From Stakelama marina (GTDB lineage Bacteria > Pseudomonadota > Alphaproteobacteria > Sphingomonadales > Sphingomonadaceae), in assembly GCF_018122655.1 (NCBI RefSeq), contig NZ_JAGRQC010000004.1, positions 372,001 through 436,000 on the forward strand: 64,000 bases of DNA, in the 5' to 3' direction. The position numbers and the translations under genes are program-made. A model generated the notes under the pieces. It was not told where the DNA came from, made no database searches, and saw only the letters and a program-made list of their open reading frames with translations. Shown in pieces: positions 17,773 through 27,105 of this stretch (the first letter of the stretch is position 1; every line of letters starts with the position of its first letter).

Positions 17773-19359
17773 TCAGCGCTTCAGCCATCTCGCCGCCAAG
17801 CCGACACCAGCAAACACGAACATTACCGCCGCAGCGTGCGGGCTTCGCTCTAGAAGCACGGCGCCGGCGACGAGCAGGCCCGCGACCAGCACGTCCGACA
17901 AGGGGGCCCGCCGGCCGGCAACCGACCCTGGGAGGTCCTTCGATACCTGGACTGGTATCGCTCCAGACCGGGCTATCTTTTCTACCAATTCTATCAATTC
18001 GGGAGAAGCGGCTGCCAATCGTCCGAGACCGGCCGCAAGCCTGCGCCCGCTTCTGCCGAGTTCGGCCGGGCTCAACCTTTCACGAGCGAGTTCGCGAGCG
18101 ATCGGCATCGCTCTAGTCGCAATGTCGAACTGAGGATCGAGACCGCGCACGAAGCCTTCCGCTGTGAGCAGAGTGCGAAGGAGGAGCGCCAGGTCTGGCG
18201 GCAAAGCAAGGCGGTATTGCCGAAGCAGGGCGAAGACCCGGCTGAAAATGTCGGACAGGTCGATCTGTTCAAGCACCGCACCCCGGAACTGACCGATCAG
18301 GGCCTCTAGCTCACGCTCCAACGCGCCCGCATCGACGGAATAATCGCCGGACCAGCGCAGGAGAAGGCGTGCTACGGCTCGCGGATCGTCACCGGCAATC
18401 GCCAGCACCAGGGCGACGAGTTCCGATCGACGAGCCGGGGTTAGCGTGCCGATTGCTCCGAAATCGATGAACGCGATCAAATCGTCCTTCAGCACGAAAA
18501 CGTTGCCGGGATGGGGGTCGGCATGAAACCGGCCGTTGAAAATAATCATCCGCAGCACGGCGTCGGCGTACTGGCGCGCCACCGCCGATGCCTGACCTTG
18601 CTCCATTTCATTGACAAGGCTCCGGACTGAGCCACCCTGCAGCCGTTCCTGCACATTCACTCGGCGACCGACGTGACTCCAGAAGAACCGGGGCGTCCGC
18701 ACACCCAACGCGCCAAGAAACGATCCCATGTCTTCGCACGCCGCTGCTTCCGCGCTCAAGTCCAACTCCTGCGACAGACTTTCGGCGAAGAAGCGCAGCA
18801 AGTCGTCGATCTTGAGGCGACGCAGTTCGGGCGAGCGCCGTTCGGCCAATCGAGCGAGGCGGCGTAGCAGCCGTAGATCTGCGTCAATTCGGGCGGCGAT
18901 ACCAGGGCGTCGGATCTTGACGACCACTTCGGTGCCGTCCGGCAGCGCCGCCGCATGAACCTGCGCGATGGACGCCGCAGCCAACGGTTCGCGGTCGAAA
19001 CGCGCGAAAACCTCGTCGATTGGTGAACCGAGCGCGACGACCAGCTCCGGCTCGATCTGATCGAACGGCAGCGGCGCGGCCTGGTCCTGCAGGGTTGAAA
19101 GGGCCGCGACCCATTCCGGGCCGATCAGATCTCCCCGCGTCGCCAGCAGCTGACCGAGCTTCACTGCGACCGGCCCCAGATCGCGGAGCAAGGCGACTAC
19201 GCGCGTGGGCGCGTCGGGCGCCACGGGCGCGCCGACACGACCGGGTTCCAGTCCTATCCGAACGGCCAGGCCAACGAGTCCATGGCGAGCAAAGATGCGG
19301 GCGAGTTCGGCCAGCCTCGCCCGCTCGCCTAGCGGGATATCGTCGATCACGCGGCTCAC
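17773..19359 (-). CDS. ABC1/UbiB-family atypical kinase
   Basis: 528 aa. UbiB/ABC1 proteins are membrane-linked ATPases of the protein-kinase fold that support ubiquinone and lipid metabolism. Seen: VKLGQLLATRGDLIG (KxGQ motif), PLAAASIAQVHAA (Ala-rich nucleotide loop), EVVVKIRRPG (Lys), FHADPHPGNVFVLKDD and LIAFIDFGAIGTL (catalytic-loop Asp/Asn and DFG), and two C-terminal hydrophobic segments. It starts GTG at 19359, overlapping the TetR stop (GTGA). This is an accessory copy on an island, not near ubiE or ubiJ, so a role in ubiquinone synthesis is not certain. Confidence 0.9.
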   Translation of the reverse strand: MSRVIDDIPLGERARLAELARIFARHGLVGLAVRIGLEPGRVGAPVAPDAPTRVVALLRDLGPVAVKLGQLLATRGDLIGPEWVAALSTLQDQAAPLPFDQIEPELVVALGSPIDEVFARFDREPLAAASIAQVHAAALPDGTEVVVKIRRPGIAARIDADLRLLRRLARLAERRSPELRRLKIDDLLRFFAESLSQELDLSAEAAACEDMGSFLGALGVRTPRFFWSHVGRRVNVQERLQGGSVRSLVNEMEQGQASAVARQYADAVLRMIIFNGRFHADPHPGNVFVLKDDLIAFIDFGAIGTLTPARRSELVALVLAIAGDDPRAVARLLLRWSGDYSVDAGALERELEALIGQFRGAVLEQIDLSDIFSRVFALLRQYRLALPPDLALLLRTLLTAEGFVRGLDPQFDIATRAMPIARELARERLSPAELGRSGRRLAAGLGRLAAASPELIELVEKIARSGAIPVQVSKDLPGSVAGRRAPLSDVLVAGLLVAGAVLLERSPHAAAVMFVFAGVGLAARWLKR

Positions 19360-20042
19360 CCCCCACTCGCCTCGCGAGCCCCCGGAGGCATGCAGCCGCC
19401 GACGAATAGCCTGATCCCCCGGCGGATGCGGTCTCTTGCGCTGGCGTCGTAGCTGGCAGGTGCGAGTCCGAGCGCCGACCGGCGCATGGGGGCGACGACC
19501 ACCAGATTGACGAACTGCTCGGCCGCGAACACCGGATCGGCCAGTGCGAGTTCTCCCTTTGCCGTGGCGTGCGCGAGGATGCTACCTACCCACTGGACGG
19601 CACGTTGGAAGCCGAATTCGTGGATGTTGGCCGCAAGCGCCGGAAACCGGACTGCTTGGGCAGTCACGACACGCTCCATCGACACGATCCGCGGTGTCAA
19701 CAGCCACTCCAGCAATACGTCTGCGATTGACTGCAGCTGATCGACTACGTTGAGACTGCTGTCGACGGCGGGCTCCAGCGCCCTTAGCTGCGTGTCGATC
19801 TCATCCAGGATGACGGCTTCGAACACCCGCGCTTTGCTGCCGAACCTCGCGTAGAGCGTACGCTTCGAGATGCGCGCGCGCGCGGCGATCATGTCGGCGC
19901 TTGCCTCGTCGAAGCCGTGTTCGAAGAAGACGTCCCGGGCGCATTTTAGAATATGACCTGTTAGCCGGACCGCATCGGCGGCGGTCGGCCTTCCGGTTCG
20001 CCGCGCGCGCGCCACGCCTATCCTCTTCGCCTCGCCTGCCAA
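19356..20042 (-). CDS. TetR/AcrR family transcriptional regulator
   Basis: 228 aa from TTG 20042, preceded by AGGAGG at 5-nt spacing; GTG 20015 is a second option. The N-terminal HTH is ILKCARDVFFEHGFDEASADMIAARARISKRTLYARFGSK, with the usual YxRFGSK end. The C-terminal ligand domain resembles AefR-type regulators. It leads the unit with the UbiB-like kinase (4-bp overlap) and probably represses this unit and perhaps the divergent gene at 20214 or the efflux genes further on; no operator was identified. Confidence 0.9.
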   Translation of the reverse strand: MAGEAKRIGVARARRTGRPTAADAVRLTGHILKCARDVFFEHGFDEASADMIAARARISKRTLYARFGSKARVFEAVILDEIDTQLRALEPAVDSSLNVVDQLQSIADVLLEWLLTPRIVSMERVVTAQAVRFPALAANIHEFGFQRAVQWVGSILAHATAKGELALADPVFAAEQFVNLVVVAPMRRSALGLAPASYDASARDRIRRGIRLFVGGCMPPGAREASGG

Positions 20043-20213
20043 CCTCGCCTCCTCTAACTACCATAGCACCAGGTCTATCGTTGACGATAGAAGAGTCGCG
20101 CGATCCGATGTTAATCGGAAATCCGCATCTGCCGAGGCGGTCACAAGCTGAAGATCCCAAGATCTAGGCGCTGGCGATAGTTGGCCGTGCTCAAAGCCGC
20201 TCAGAGGGGAATT

Positions 20214-20522
20214 ATGAATCCACTGGTGTTTGGCGTGGTGGCCGGAATGGTCTTCGGAGCGATCGACGTGGCCCTCATGCTGCCCTTGGCATTCGCCGAC
20301 AAGCGGGCCGCGCTAACCGGGGCCTTCTTAAGCAGATTTGCGATCGGCTTCCTCATCTCGTTGGTCAAGATGCCGCTGCCGACCTGGGCGGTCGGGGCAA
20401 TCGTCGCAACCCTCGTAAGTCTGCCGTACGCTGTGATCACCAAGGCTTTCGTGCCCGTGCTTGGCACCGGCCTGATCGGCGGCTTGCTCATCGGTTGGGC
20501 TGCTGGACGCTGGGCGGGGTGA
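20214..20522 (+). CDS. small membrane protein, 102 aa
   Basis: Starts ATG 20214 (MNPLVFGVVAGMVFG) with AGAGGGGA just upstream. Three to four hydrophobic segments rich in Gly and Ala fill the chain, ending GLLIGWAAGRWAG. No family recognised. Its last 35 bp overlap the 3' end of the convergent MCE gene, so the two ends are tightly packed. Divergent from the TetR-kinase unit. Confidence 0.65.
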   Translation: MNPLVFGVVAGMVFGAIDVALMLPLAFADKRAALTGAFLSRFAIGFLISLVKMPLPTWAVGAIVATLVSLPYAVITKAFVPVLGTGLIGGLLIGWAAGRWAG

Positions 20523-21465
20523 CCGGATTTGCGCGGGGGCGGTAATCCGGGAGGCGGGGTGCGCCGAGGCGCACGCCACCGCGATCGATGTCCTCCGCCT
20601 TCTCCTGAAGATCCCGGGTCGTCGAGCGGACAGAGCGAATGCGGTCGGTGATGGCGCGACGTCGATCATCGAACGCCCGGATCTTCGGCCGTGCCGCAGC
20701 AACATTGTCGCCGAACTTCTCAATGCCGCGCCGGGCGCCAACCAACCGGTCGTTCAGCCCTGCGAACCCTTTCTCCCGCCCGGACGCAAGTCGTTTTCGC
20801 AGGCGGTCCGCGCCCAGACCGGCGCCAGCAGCCGCGTCGCCGAAACGCGCGACGCGTCCGTCCAGGCCTGTCAGGCGATCAGTTACGCGCGCGGCCCGTC
20901 TCGGCCAAACGGCTGAACCGGCCGCGAACGCCGCCAATCGGCGGCTCAGCCGTTCCTGCCCCTTCGGGTCGAGATTGCGCGACACGTCGTCCACCGTCCG
21001 GCTGATCTTGGCGACGAGTGCCATCGGGTCGCCGCCCGATCCTAGCAGACCTCCTTTCTTGGAGGGGATTTCAGGTAAGTCCTGGCCAGCGGCCTGGACG
21101 ATCGGCGGGGCACCCTTGGTTGCGCCGTCGAGAGTCACGGTCGCGTCGCCGCTGAAAAACGAGCGCGAGATCGACGCCTTGACGCCTTGCAGGACCGGAA
21201 TGTTCCGGTCGAGTCGGACCGTCACGAGCACCATTGACGGCTCCTGGGCGTCTAGGCGAATCGACGTCACCGACCCGGCGGGCACTCCGGAATAGGTTAC
21301 GGAGGATCCCTTATTTATGCCGGCGACGCTCTGATCGAACCGGATCAGATAATCTCTTCCGTCGGGATTGCGGGCAGAGACGATCCAGAGGGTGAAGACC
21401 ACCAGCGTGAACAGTAGTACGCCCACCACGGCGAACACGAGCAGTCGGTTCGAACTAGTCTCCAT
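20488..21465 (-). CDS. MlaD/MCE family protein
   Basis: 325 aa. One N-terminal membrane anchor (LLVFAVVGVLLFTLVVFTLW), then an MCE domain: YLIRFDQSVAGINKGSSVTYSGVPAGSVTSIRLD and MVLVTVRLDRNIPVLQGVKASISRSFFSGDATVTLDG region. The rest is a long Arg/Ala-rich helical part ending in a Pro-rich tail. MCE proteins carry lipids between the membranes together with an ABC transporter. No mlaE- or mlaF-like gene is next to it, so it would need to pair with chromosomal partners or act alone. Confidence 0.85.
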   Translation of the reverse strand: METSSNRLLVFAVVGVLLFTLVVFTLWIVSARNPDGRDYLIRFDQSVAGINKGSSVTYSGVPAGSVTSIRLDAQEPSMVLVTVRLDRNIPVLQGVKASISRSFFSGDATVTLDGATKGAPPIVQAAGQDLPEIPSKKGGLLGSGGDPMALVAKISRTVDDVSRNLDPKGQERLSRRLAAFAAGSAVWPRRAARVTDRLTGLDGRVARFGDAAAGAGLGADRLRKRLASGREKGFAGLNDRLVGARRGIEKFGDNVAAARPKIRAFDDRRRAITDRIRSVRSTTRDLQEKAEDIDRGGVRLGAPRLPDYRPRANPVTPPSVQQPNR

Positions 21466-21590
21466 AGACTGGTTCGAACTACCGTGCTAATACAAATATG
21501 TAAACCGCGTGGTTCCGTTTTTGATGGCTGAAGTTGACCGAGTGTTCGTTCTGATGGAACTTGCCTGCTTCGCATTGCCAGGAGAATGAC

Positions 21591-21995
21591 TTGGACCCGG
21601 AACACGCAATGCCCGCCATCCCCTGGAGCGAGGAGCTCGGCCTGGAGACCCTGTCCCTCGGTGACGGCCTCTGCTCGATGCGGCTCTCGTGCCGCCCGGA
21701 TCTCACTGACGGCGGCGGCGCGATCGCCGCTGGCGTCGTTGCGAGCCTGATCGATCATGCCTGCGGTGGAGCGATCATGTCGCGATCACAAGGCCTGTCG
21801 ATCTCCACCCTGAATCTGAAGATCGACCACGTGCGAGCTCCGATCGCGACCTGCGCCGTGACGGCCTGGGCCCATTGCTACAAATTGTCGGAGACGATGG
21901 CGTTCGTCCGGGCCGAGGCGTGGGACCGTGAACCCGCAGACATTTTCGCCGCAGCGCAGGGGGTTTTCGCGATGAACAGGCCGGTTGCGAGATGA
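21591..21995 (+). CDS. PaaI-type hotdog thioesterase
   Basis: 134 aa from TTG 21591, chosen because AGGAG lies 6 nt upstream; an internal ATG at 21609 is the alternative. Hotdog features: GLETLSLGDGLCSMRLSC, GGGAIAAGVVASLIDHACGGAIMS (the catalytic helix region with Asp) and STLNLKIDHVRAP. It probably hydrolyses acyl-CoA thioesters. The stop overlaps the next start (ATGA), and the next gene encodes a second hotdog protein, so a heteromer is likely. Confidence 0.82.
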   Translation: MDPEHAMPAIPWSEELGLETLSLGDGLCSMRLSCRPDLTDGGGAIAAGVVASLIDHACGGAIMSRSQGLSISTLNLKIDHVRAPIATCAVTAWAHCYKLSETMAFVRAEAWDREPADIFAAAQGVFAMNRPVAR

Positions 21996-22402
21996 CGCTG
22001 GACCCGCACAGCGCCGCCTGCATGATGACGTCGGGCTTCTCGGCCAAGCTCGGCGGGATGATCGACGTTGCCGAAGCGGGTGCAATGTGGACACTATCCC
22101 CAACGCCAGAACTGATCGGCAACCCAATCGTCCAGGCGCTCCACGGCGGTGCCGTCACAGCCTTCCTTGAGCTCGCGAGCGGGATCGAGCTCGCTCGACG
22201 CCTCGAACGTGACGACCTTCCACGTCTGGTTAGCGTGAACATCCAATTTCTCGCGTCGATGCGCCTCGACCAACTGATCGCCTTTCCGCGCGTGATCAGG
22301 GTGGGGCGTCGGGTGGCGGTGGTCCACACCAAGGCCTCGCAGGGCCACCCCGCCACCGTCGTCTGCGCCGCACAGTTCGAATTTTTTATTGCGCCATCGT
22401 AA
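21992..22402 (+). CDS. PaaI-type hotdog thioesterase, second subunit
   Basis: 136 aa starting at ATG 21992, overlapping the first thioesterase by 4 bp. Hotdog features: IVQALHGGAVTAFLELASGIELA (LHGG-type catalytic loop) and LVSVNIQFLASM. Paired hotdog genes of this kind often form a heterodimer. Substrate unknown. About 140 bp separate it from the efflux operon. Confidence 0.82.
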   Translation: MTLDPHSAACMMTSGFSAKLGGMIDVAEAGAMWTLSPTPELIGNPIVQALHGGAVTAFLELASGIELARRLERDDLPRLVSVNIQFLASMRLDQLIAFPRVIRVGRRVAVVHTKASQGHPATVVCAAQFEFFIAPS

Positions 22403-22542
22403 TTAATGCCGCGCGGCAATTGCGCATAGGGGTGCGAGGACCCCGTGCGGGGGCATCGCCAAACTCCAAAAGATTTTGCTCTGGCGCATCACTCTCCACG
22501 CGTCTATGATACGGGGCGGTTTACATATCTCAAGGGCGATTA

Positions 22543-23769
22543 GTGGCTAACCGCGATGACATCGAAGCTGAGGAGCACGCAACCGACCGTAAAGACGGCC
22601 CAATAAGGGACGAAGACGGCGGTGACGGCGGATCCGCCGTGAAGAAACCGGGCCTCCTAGAGCGGCAGCCGCTGATCCGATATCTTCTCATTGCGGCGCT
22701 CATCGCGGGCGTTGTCGTGGCGGCGCTCTGGTATGCGGACTACCGCGAACGCGGCCAGTATCGCCAGTCGACGAACAACGCCTATGTGCGCGCCGACTTC
22801 GTTACCGTGGCTCCGAAACTTGGCGGCTACGTCGAGCGGGTATTGGTCAGTGACAACCAGCCAGTGAGGCGAGGGCAGCTGCTCACCGTGCTCGACTCGC
22901 GGGACTACCGCGCCAGCGTCGACCAGGCGCGGGCGCAGGTCGCCGTCGCCGATGCGGGCATCCGCACCGCCCGCAGCGCGCTGGACGAGCAACGTGCCGC
23001 CTTGGTGCAGTCGGACGCCCAGGTCGCTGCCGCCAAGGTTGCCGTTGACGCCGCGGAGACAGAGGTCAGGCGCTACGAGCCGCTCGCCCGCTCCGGCGCG
23101 GAATCACGCGAGCGCTTGGCGGGTCTGGTGCTTGAGCGCGACCGGGCACTCGCGAACCTTCGCGCCCAGCGCGCCGCGTCGGTGGCTGGGAAACGGGCGC
23201 TCGACACGCAGGGTGCGCGGATTGGTCAAGCGGTCGCCCAACGCGAGACCGCGAGGGCACAGCTAGCCCGCGCCTCGACCGACCTCGGCGCAGTGGAGAT
23301 TCGCAGCAGCATCGACGGGGTTGTCGCCGACAAGTCGGTCCGCGTCGGCCAGTTCGTGCAACCGGCGACCAAGCTCATGTCGATCGTGCCCGAGAACCAG
23401 CTCTACATCGAGGCGAATTTCAAGGAGACTCAAGTCGCGTTAATGCGAGTCGGCCAGCCTGTCACCATCAAGGTCGACGCCCTGGACGGTGCCGAACTTC
23501 GCGGCCGGATCGAGAGCTTTGCGCCCGGAACCGGCGCTCAGTTCTCCGTGCTGCCGCCCGAGAACGCGACCGGTAACTTCACGAAGATTGTGCAGCGCGT
23601 ACCCGTTCGCATTGGCATCGAGGCTGGACCGGAAGCGCGCAAGGTGCTGCGCCCCGGCCTCTCAGTCGAAGTGACCGTAGACACCATCGGCGCGAAGGGC
23701 AGCCGCAAGCGGATCGAGGACGAGGCGGAACGAATGAGGCGCGTCGGGGCGCAGGTCAGCCGACAATGA
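22543..23769 (+). CDS. HlyD/EmrA-family periplasmic adaptor
   Basis: 408 aa, GTG start with AAGGG upstream. After a charged N-terminal tail there is one anchor (YLLIAALIAGVVVAALWYAD). The adaptor fold follows: TNNAYVRADFVTVAPKLGGYV, a long coiled-coil hairpin (residues about 120-245), GVVADKSVRVGQFVQPATKLM and a beta-barrel end. It links the inner-membrane transporter encoded next to the outer-membrane channel, forming an EmrAB-TolC-like exporter for drugs or lipophilic compounds. The stop overlaps the transporter start (ATGA). Confidence 0.93.
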   Translation: MANRDDIEAEEHATDRKDGPIRDEDGGDGGSAVKKPGLLERQPLIRYLLIAALIAGVVVAALWYADYRERGQYRQSTNNAYVRADFVTVAPKLGGYVERVLVSDNQPVRRGQLLTVLDSRDYRASVDQARAQVAVADAGIRTARSALDEQRAALVQSDAQVAAAKVAVDAAETEVRRYEPLARSGAESRERLAGLVLERDRALANLRAQRAASVAGKRALDTQGARIGQAVAQRETARAQLARASTDLGAVEIRSSIDGVVADKSVRVGQFVQPATKLMSIVPENQLYIEANFKETQVALMRVGQPVTIKVDALDGAELRGRIESFAPGTGAQFSVLPPENATGNFTKIVQRVPVRIGIEAGPEARKVLRPGLSVEVTVDTIGAKGSRKRIEDEAERMRRVGAQVSRQ

Positions 23770-25292
23770 CGCGCGAACGCGCGAGCGCGCGCGACTGGCT
23801 CGCGGTCGCAGCGGGCACGATCGGATCGTTCATGGCGCTGCTGGACATCTCGATCGTGAACGCGGCGTTGCCGACAATTCAGGGAGAGATCGGCGCCAGC
23901 GGCACTGAAGGCACATGGGTGGCGACGTCCTATCTTGTCGCCGAGATCGTAATGATCCCGCTCAGCCCCTTTCTCGTGCGGCTATTAGGTCTCAGGAACT
24001 TCCTTCTCGCGGCTGCTGTGTCGTTCACCGGCTTCTCGATCGTCTGCGGTCTGTCGACATCCCTGCCGATGATGATCGCCGGGCGCGTCGGCCAGGGTTT
24101 CACGGGCGGCGCCTTGATCCCCACCGCCATGACCATTATCGCCACCCGGTTGCCGCCATCGCAACAACCGATCGGCACTGCAGCGTTCGGCGGGACTGCG
24201 ATCCTCGGCCCGGTGCTGGGGCCAATCATCGGCGGCTGGCTCACCGACAATTACAGCTGGCATTACGCATTCTTCCTGAATGTGCCCGTCTGTGCCGGAC
24301 TCGCGATCCTGCTCCTGTTCGGACTCGGCCACGAGCGGATGAGGCTCGACCAGCTGCGTAACGCGGACTGGCTCGGTATCGCCGGCCTAGCAATCGGCCT
24401 CGGCTCGCTCACTGTTATGCTCGAGGAGGGCCAGCGTGAGATGTGGTTCGAATCGGCCATGATCATAAAGTTGGCGATTGCCACCGCGCTCGGATTTTTG
24501 TTGATTGCGATAGGCCAAGTCAGGGCGCCTCAGCCCGTCCTCAAGCTTTCTCTCGTCTTCAGTCGGGCCTTCGGCAGTGTTTTCGTGCTGAGCCTCGTGA
24601 TCGGCGTCGTGCTCTATGGCGTCACATTTCTCATTCCGCAGTTTCTCGCCGTCATGGCGGGCTACAGCGCACTGCAGTCGGGTGAGGTCGTGTTCATATC
24701 CGGCTTGCCCGCGCTTCTGATGATGCCTTTCCTGCCGCTCGCATTCAAATATCTCGACGTGCGCCTCGCCGTCATCATCGGTATGACTGCAATTGGAGTC
24801 AGCTGCGTAATGGATTGGAGCATGACCGCAGATACGGCTGGCGGCGATCTAACGCCGTCGCAGCTTGTCCGCGGCTTCGGTCAGATCTTCGCGATGATGT
24901 TCCTGAACCAGGCGGCGATTAGCGCAGTTTCGAAAGAGGATGCGGGCGACGCTTCTGCGCTCTTCAACGCCGGCCGCAACCTTGGCGGTTCTATCGGACT
25001 TGCGCTTATGGCGACGCTCCAGGACCGGCAAACTTTTCTCCACTTCAACCGCCTCGCGGAAACGGTGTCGACGAACGCCGTCACGACGCAGGAGTGGTTC
25101 GCCCGCGCGATGGCGAGCTCGGGCGGCGAAGCCGGGGCGTATCGGCAGCTGGCTGGCCAGATGCTCCGGCAGGCAACGGTGATGGCCTACAACGACCTCT
25201 ACTTCGTTCTGGGTGTCGCGATCGCCATCACCACACCACTGGCGCTTTTCCTCCGGCCGATTCCTTCCGGCACCCAGATGGCGATGCACTGA
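23766..25292 (+). CDS. EmrB/QacA-type MFS drug transporter (DHA2)
   Basis: 508 aa with 14 hydrophobic segments. Motifs: LDISIVNAALPTIQGEIG (DHA2 motif D1), GRVGQGFTGGALIPTAMTII, LGPVLGPIIGGWLTDNYSWHYAFFLN (motif C) and the late pair found in EmrB. Drives proton-coupled export through the adaptor encoded upstream. Starts within the adaptor stop codon and ends one base into the outer-membrane factor start. Confidence 0.94.
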   Translation: MTRERASARDWLAVAAGTIGSFMALLDISIVNAALPTIQGEIGASGTEGTWVATSYLVAEIVMIPLSPFLVRLLGLRNFLLAAAVSFTGFSIVCGLSTSLPMMIAGRVGQGFTGGALIPTAMTIIATRLPPSQQPIGTAAFGGTAILGPVLGPIIGGWLTDNYSWHYAFFLNVPVCAGLAILLLFGLGHERMRLDQLRNADWLGIAGLAIGLGSLTVMLEEGQREMWFESAMIIKLAIATALGFLLIAIGQVRAPQPVLKLSLVFSRAFGSVFVLSLVIGVVLYGVTFLIPQFLAVMAGYSALQSGEVVFISGLPALLMMPFLPLAFKYLDVRLAVIIGMTAIGVSCVMDWSMTADTAGGDLTPSQLVRGFGQIFAMMFLNQAAISAVSKEDAGDASALFNAGRNLGGSIGLALMATLQDRQTFLHFNRLAETVSTNAVTTQEWFARAMASSGGEAGAYRQLAGQMLRQATVMAYNDLYFVLGVAIAITTPLALFLRPIPSGTQMAMH

Positions 25293-26734
25293 TGAACCGT
25301 TACCTGATCCTAGCTTCCCTCGCACTCACAGGCTGCACCGTCGGTCCCGATTACGCAGGTCCCAGACCCGTCGCGAGCGCCGAGCGTCCAGACGCGACAT
25401 TTCGCCGCGCCGACCCTCTGCTGACCTCACCGCAGCCGCCCTTGGCCAAGTGGTGGGAGGCGATGTCCGACCCGCTGCTCACCACGCTGATCGAACGAGG
25501 CCTGGCTGCGAGCCCCGACGTCGCTGCCGCCGAGTCGCGCGTCCGCAAAGCACGCGCCGCCGTTCGGGAACAGCGCGCGAACCAGCTTCCCTCCGTCTCG
25601 GCGACAGGAACCGCCATAATCGCCGACTTGCCGGCTGGATCGCTAGCACTTCCAGCTCAAGGACAGCAGGATGACCGCATCAAAGCGGAATTCTACAACG
25701 TCGGACTAGACGCGTCCTGGGAGATAGACCTGTTCGGGGGCCGTCGCCGGGCCGCCCAGAGCGCGTCCGCGCAGGCTGACGCGGCCGAGGCGCAGCTCGC
25801 CGACGCGCAGGTGCGGCTGTCCGCCGAGATCGCCAGCAATTACGTGACACTCCGTGAACTGCAGCAGCGACTTGGCCTCGCCCGTCAATCCGCAGCGCTG
25901 CAGGCCAGCGCTCTCACGCTGCTGGAGCAGCGTGAGAGCCGAGGTGCCTCGTCGGTCGACGACGTCGTCCGCTTGCGAACGGAACTGAACCGGACACGGG
26001 GAAGCCTGCTGCCGCTGGAAGGTCAGATCGCGGTGACGCTGGACCAGTTGGCACTACTAACCGGCGACGAGCCTGGCGCGCATGATGCGGCGCTCGCTGC
26101 GCCTGGCGCGATCCCGACGATCCCCGCCAGCATCACGATCGGCGACCCGGCGGCTATGCTGCGTCGCCGACCGGATGTCCGTGCCGCCGAAAGGCAGCTC
26201 GCCGCAGCCACAGCGCAAATCGGAGTCGACGTCGCCCGTCAGTTTCCATCGGTCAGTATCATGGGGATCATCGGGCTCGGCGGGCCCAACATTGGCGATG
26301 TGGTTGATACGGACAGCGTCTCCACGTTGCTCCTGCCGCGCATCAACTGGAGCTTCCTCGACTTCGGCCGTAACCGGGCGCGGGTCAATCAATCGCGGGC
26401 TGGGCGCGATGAAGCGGAGGCTCAATACCGCAAGGCGGTCCTGGCCGCGCTGTCCGATGCCGAGACGAGCCTTTCTCGGTTCGGCAATCTGCGCGCAAAT
26501 CTGCTATCGGCATATAGCACCGTCGAAGGCGCGCGGCGATCGGCACGGTTTGCAGCAGAACGATACGACCGCGGCGCCGTACCGATGACCTCCTCGCTAG
26601 AAGCGCAACGCGCGGCCCTCGCGTCGGAAGGGTCAAGTCTGGAAGCACAAGGACAATTCGTCCGTGCATTCATTACCCTCCAAAAGGCGTTGGGACTAGG
26701 GTGGAGCGAGCCGGTCCAGCAAGCGAAGCGCTGA
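25292..26734 (+). CDS. outer membrane factor lipoprotein (NodT/OprM type)
   Basis: 480 aa from ATG 25292 (MNRYLILASLALTGC); lipobox ALTGC gives lipidation at Cys15. TVGPDYAGP is the typical OMF start. Two repeated coiled-coil halves with DASWEIDLFGGRRRAAQSA, RLRTELNRTRGSL, AAMLRRRPDVRAAERQLAAAT-like segments identify the family. It completes the three-gene efflux operon as the outer membrane channel. The previous gene's TGA shares a base with this start. Confidence 0.94.
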   Translation: MNRYLILASLALTGCTVGPDYAGPRPVASAERPDATFRRADPLLTSPQPPLAKWWEAMSDPLLTTLIERGLAASPDVAAAESRVRKARAAVREQRANQLPSVSATGTAIIADLPAGSLALPAQGQQDDRIKAEFYNVGLDASWEIDLFGGRRRAAQSASAQADAAEAQLADAQVRLSAEIASNYVTLRELQQRLGLARQSAALQASALTLLEQRESRGASSVDDVVRLRTELNRTRGSLLPLEGQIAVTLDQLALLTGDEPGAHDAALAAPGAIPTIPASITIGDPAAMLRRRPDVRAAERQLAAATAQIGVDVARQFPSVSIMGIIGLGGPNIGDVVDTDSVSTLLLPRINWSFLDFGRNRARVNQSRAGRDEAEAQYRKAVLAALSDAETSLSRFGNLRANLLSAYSTVEGARRSARFAAERYDRGAVPMTSSLEAQRAALASEGSSLEAQGQFVRAFITLQKALGLGWSEPVQQAKR

Positions 26735-27105
26735 TCCGCTATCACGGCGCTGAACATCGTTCTCGGGTGCCGTCAGCGGCTCCGGTCTTGATCGCGCGGA
26801 ATCGCCGGTGGCGTCAGATCCGCGCGGCTGATTTCGCTGTCTAAGGCGTCACCATTCGCTTCAAAGCAAACCAATGTCCGAAATCTGGATGCAGCGGCCA
26901 AAGGCCGACTGTCCGCTCGCGGCCCAGGAGGCGCCATAATTGGCCGCGTGAATGAACGGCCGGTTTCAACGGCCAAGCAAAGCGCCGCTAAGGTCGGCTA
27001 TTTTGGCGATCCGAGGCGCTCTAGATTAATCGGCGGCCACACGCGTTAAAAGCGGTCATTAGATTTGTGCCCGGAGGCCATACGGATCGGAACGCTCGCG
27101 CCCGA
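26735..27105. other. intergenic region with dispersed repeat
   Basis: No gene. Bases 26949-26987 (TGAATGAACGGCCGGTTTCA and on) match 29801-29839 with few differences; the repeat contains the inverted pair GGCCGGTTTCAACGGCC. A shorter block GCCGACTGTCC also recurs in both regions. They flank the LysR/cupin/AKR module. Confidence 0.7.
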
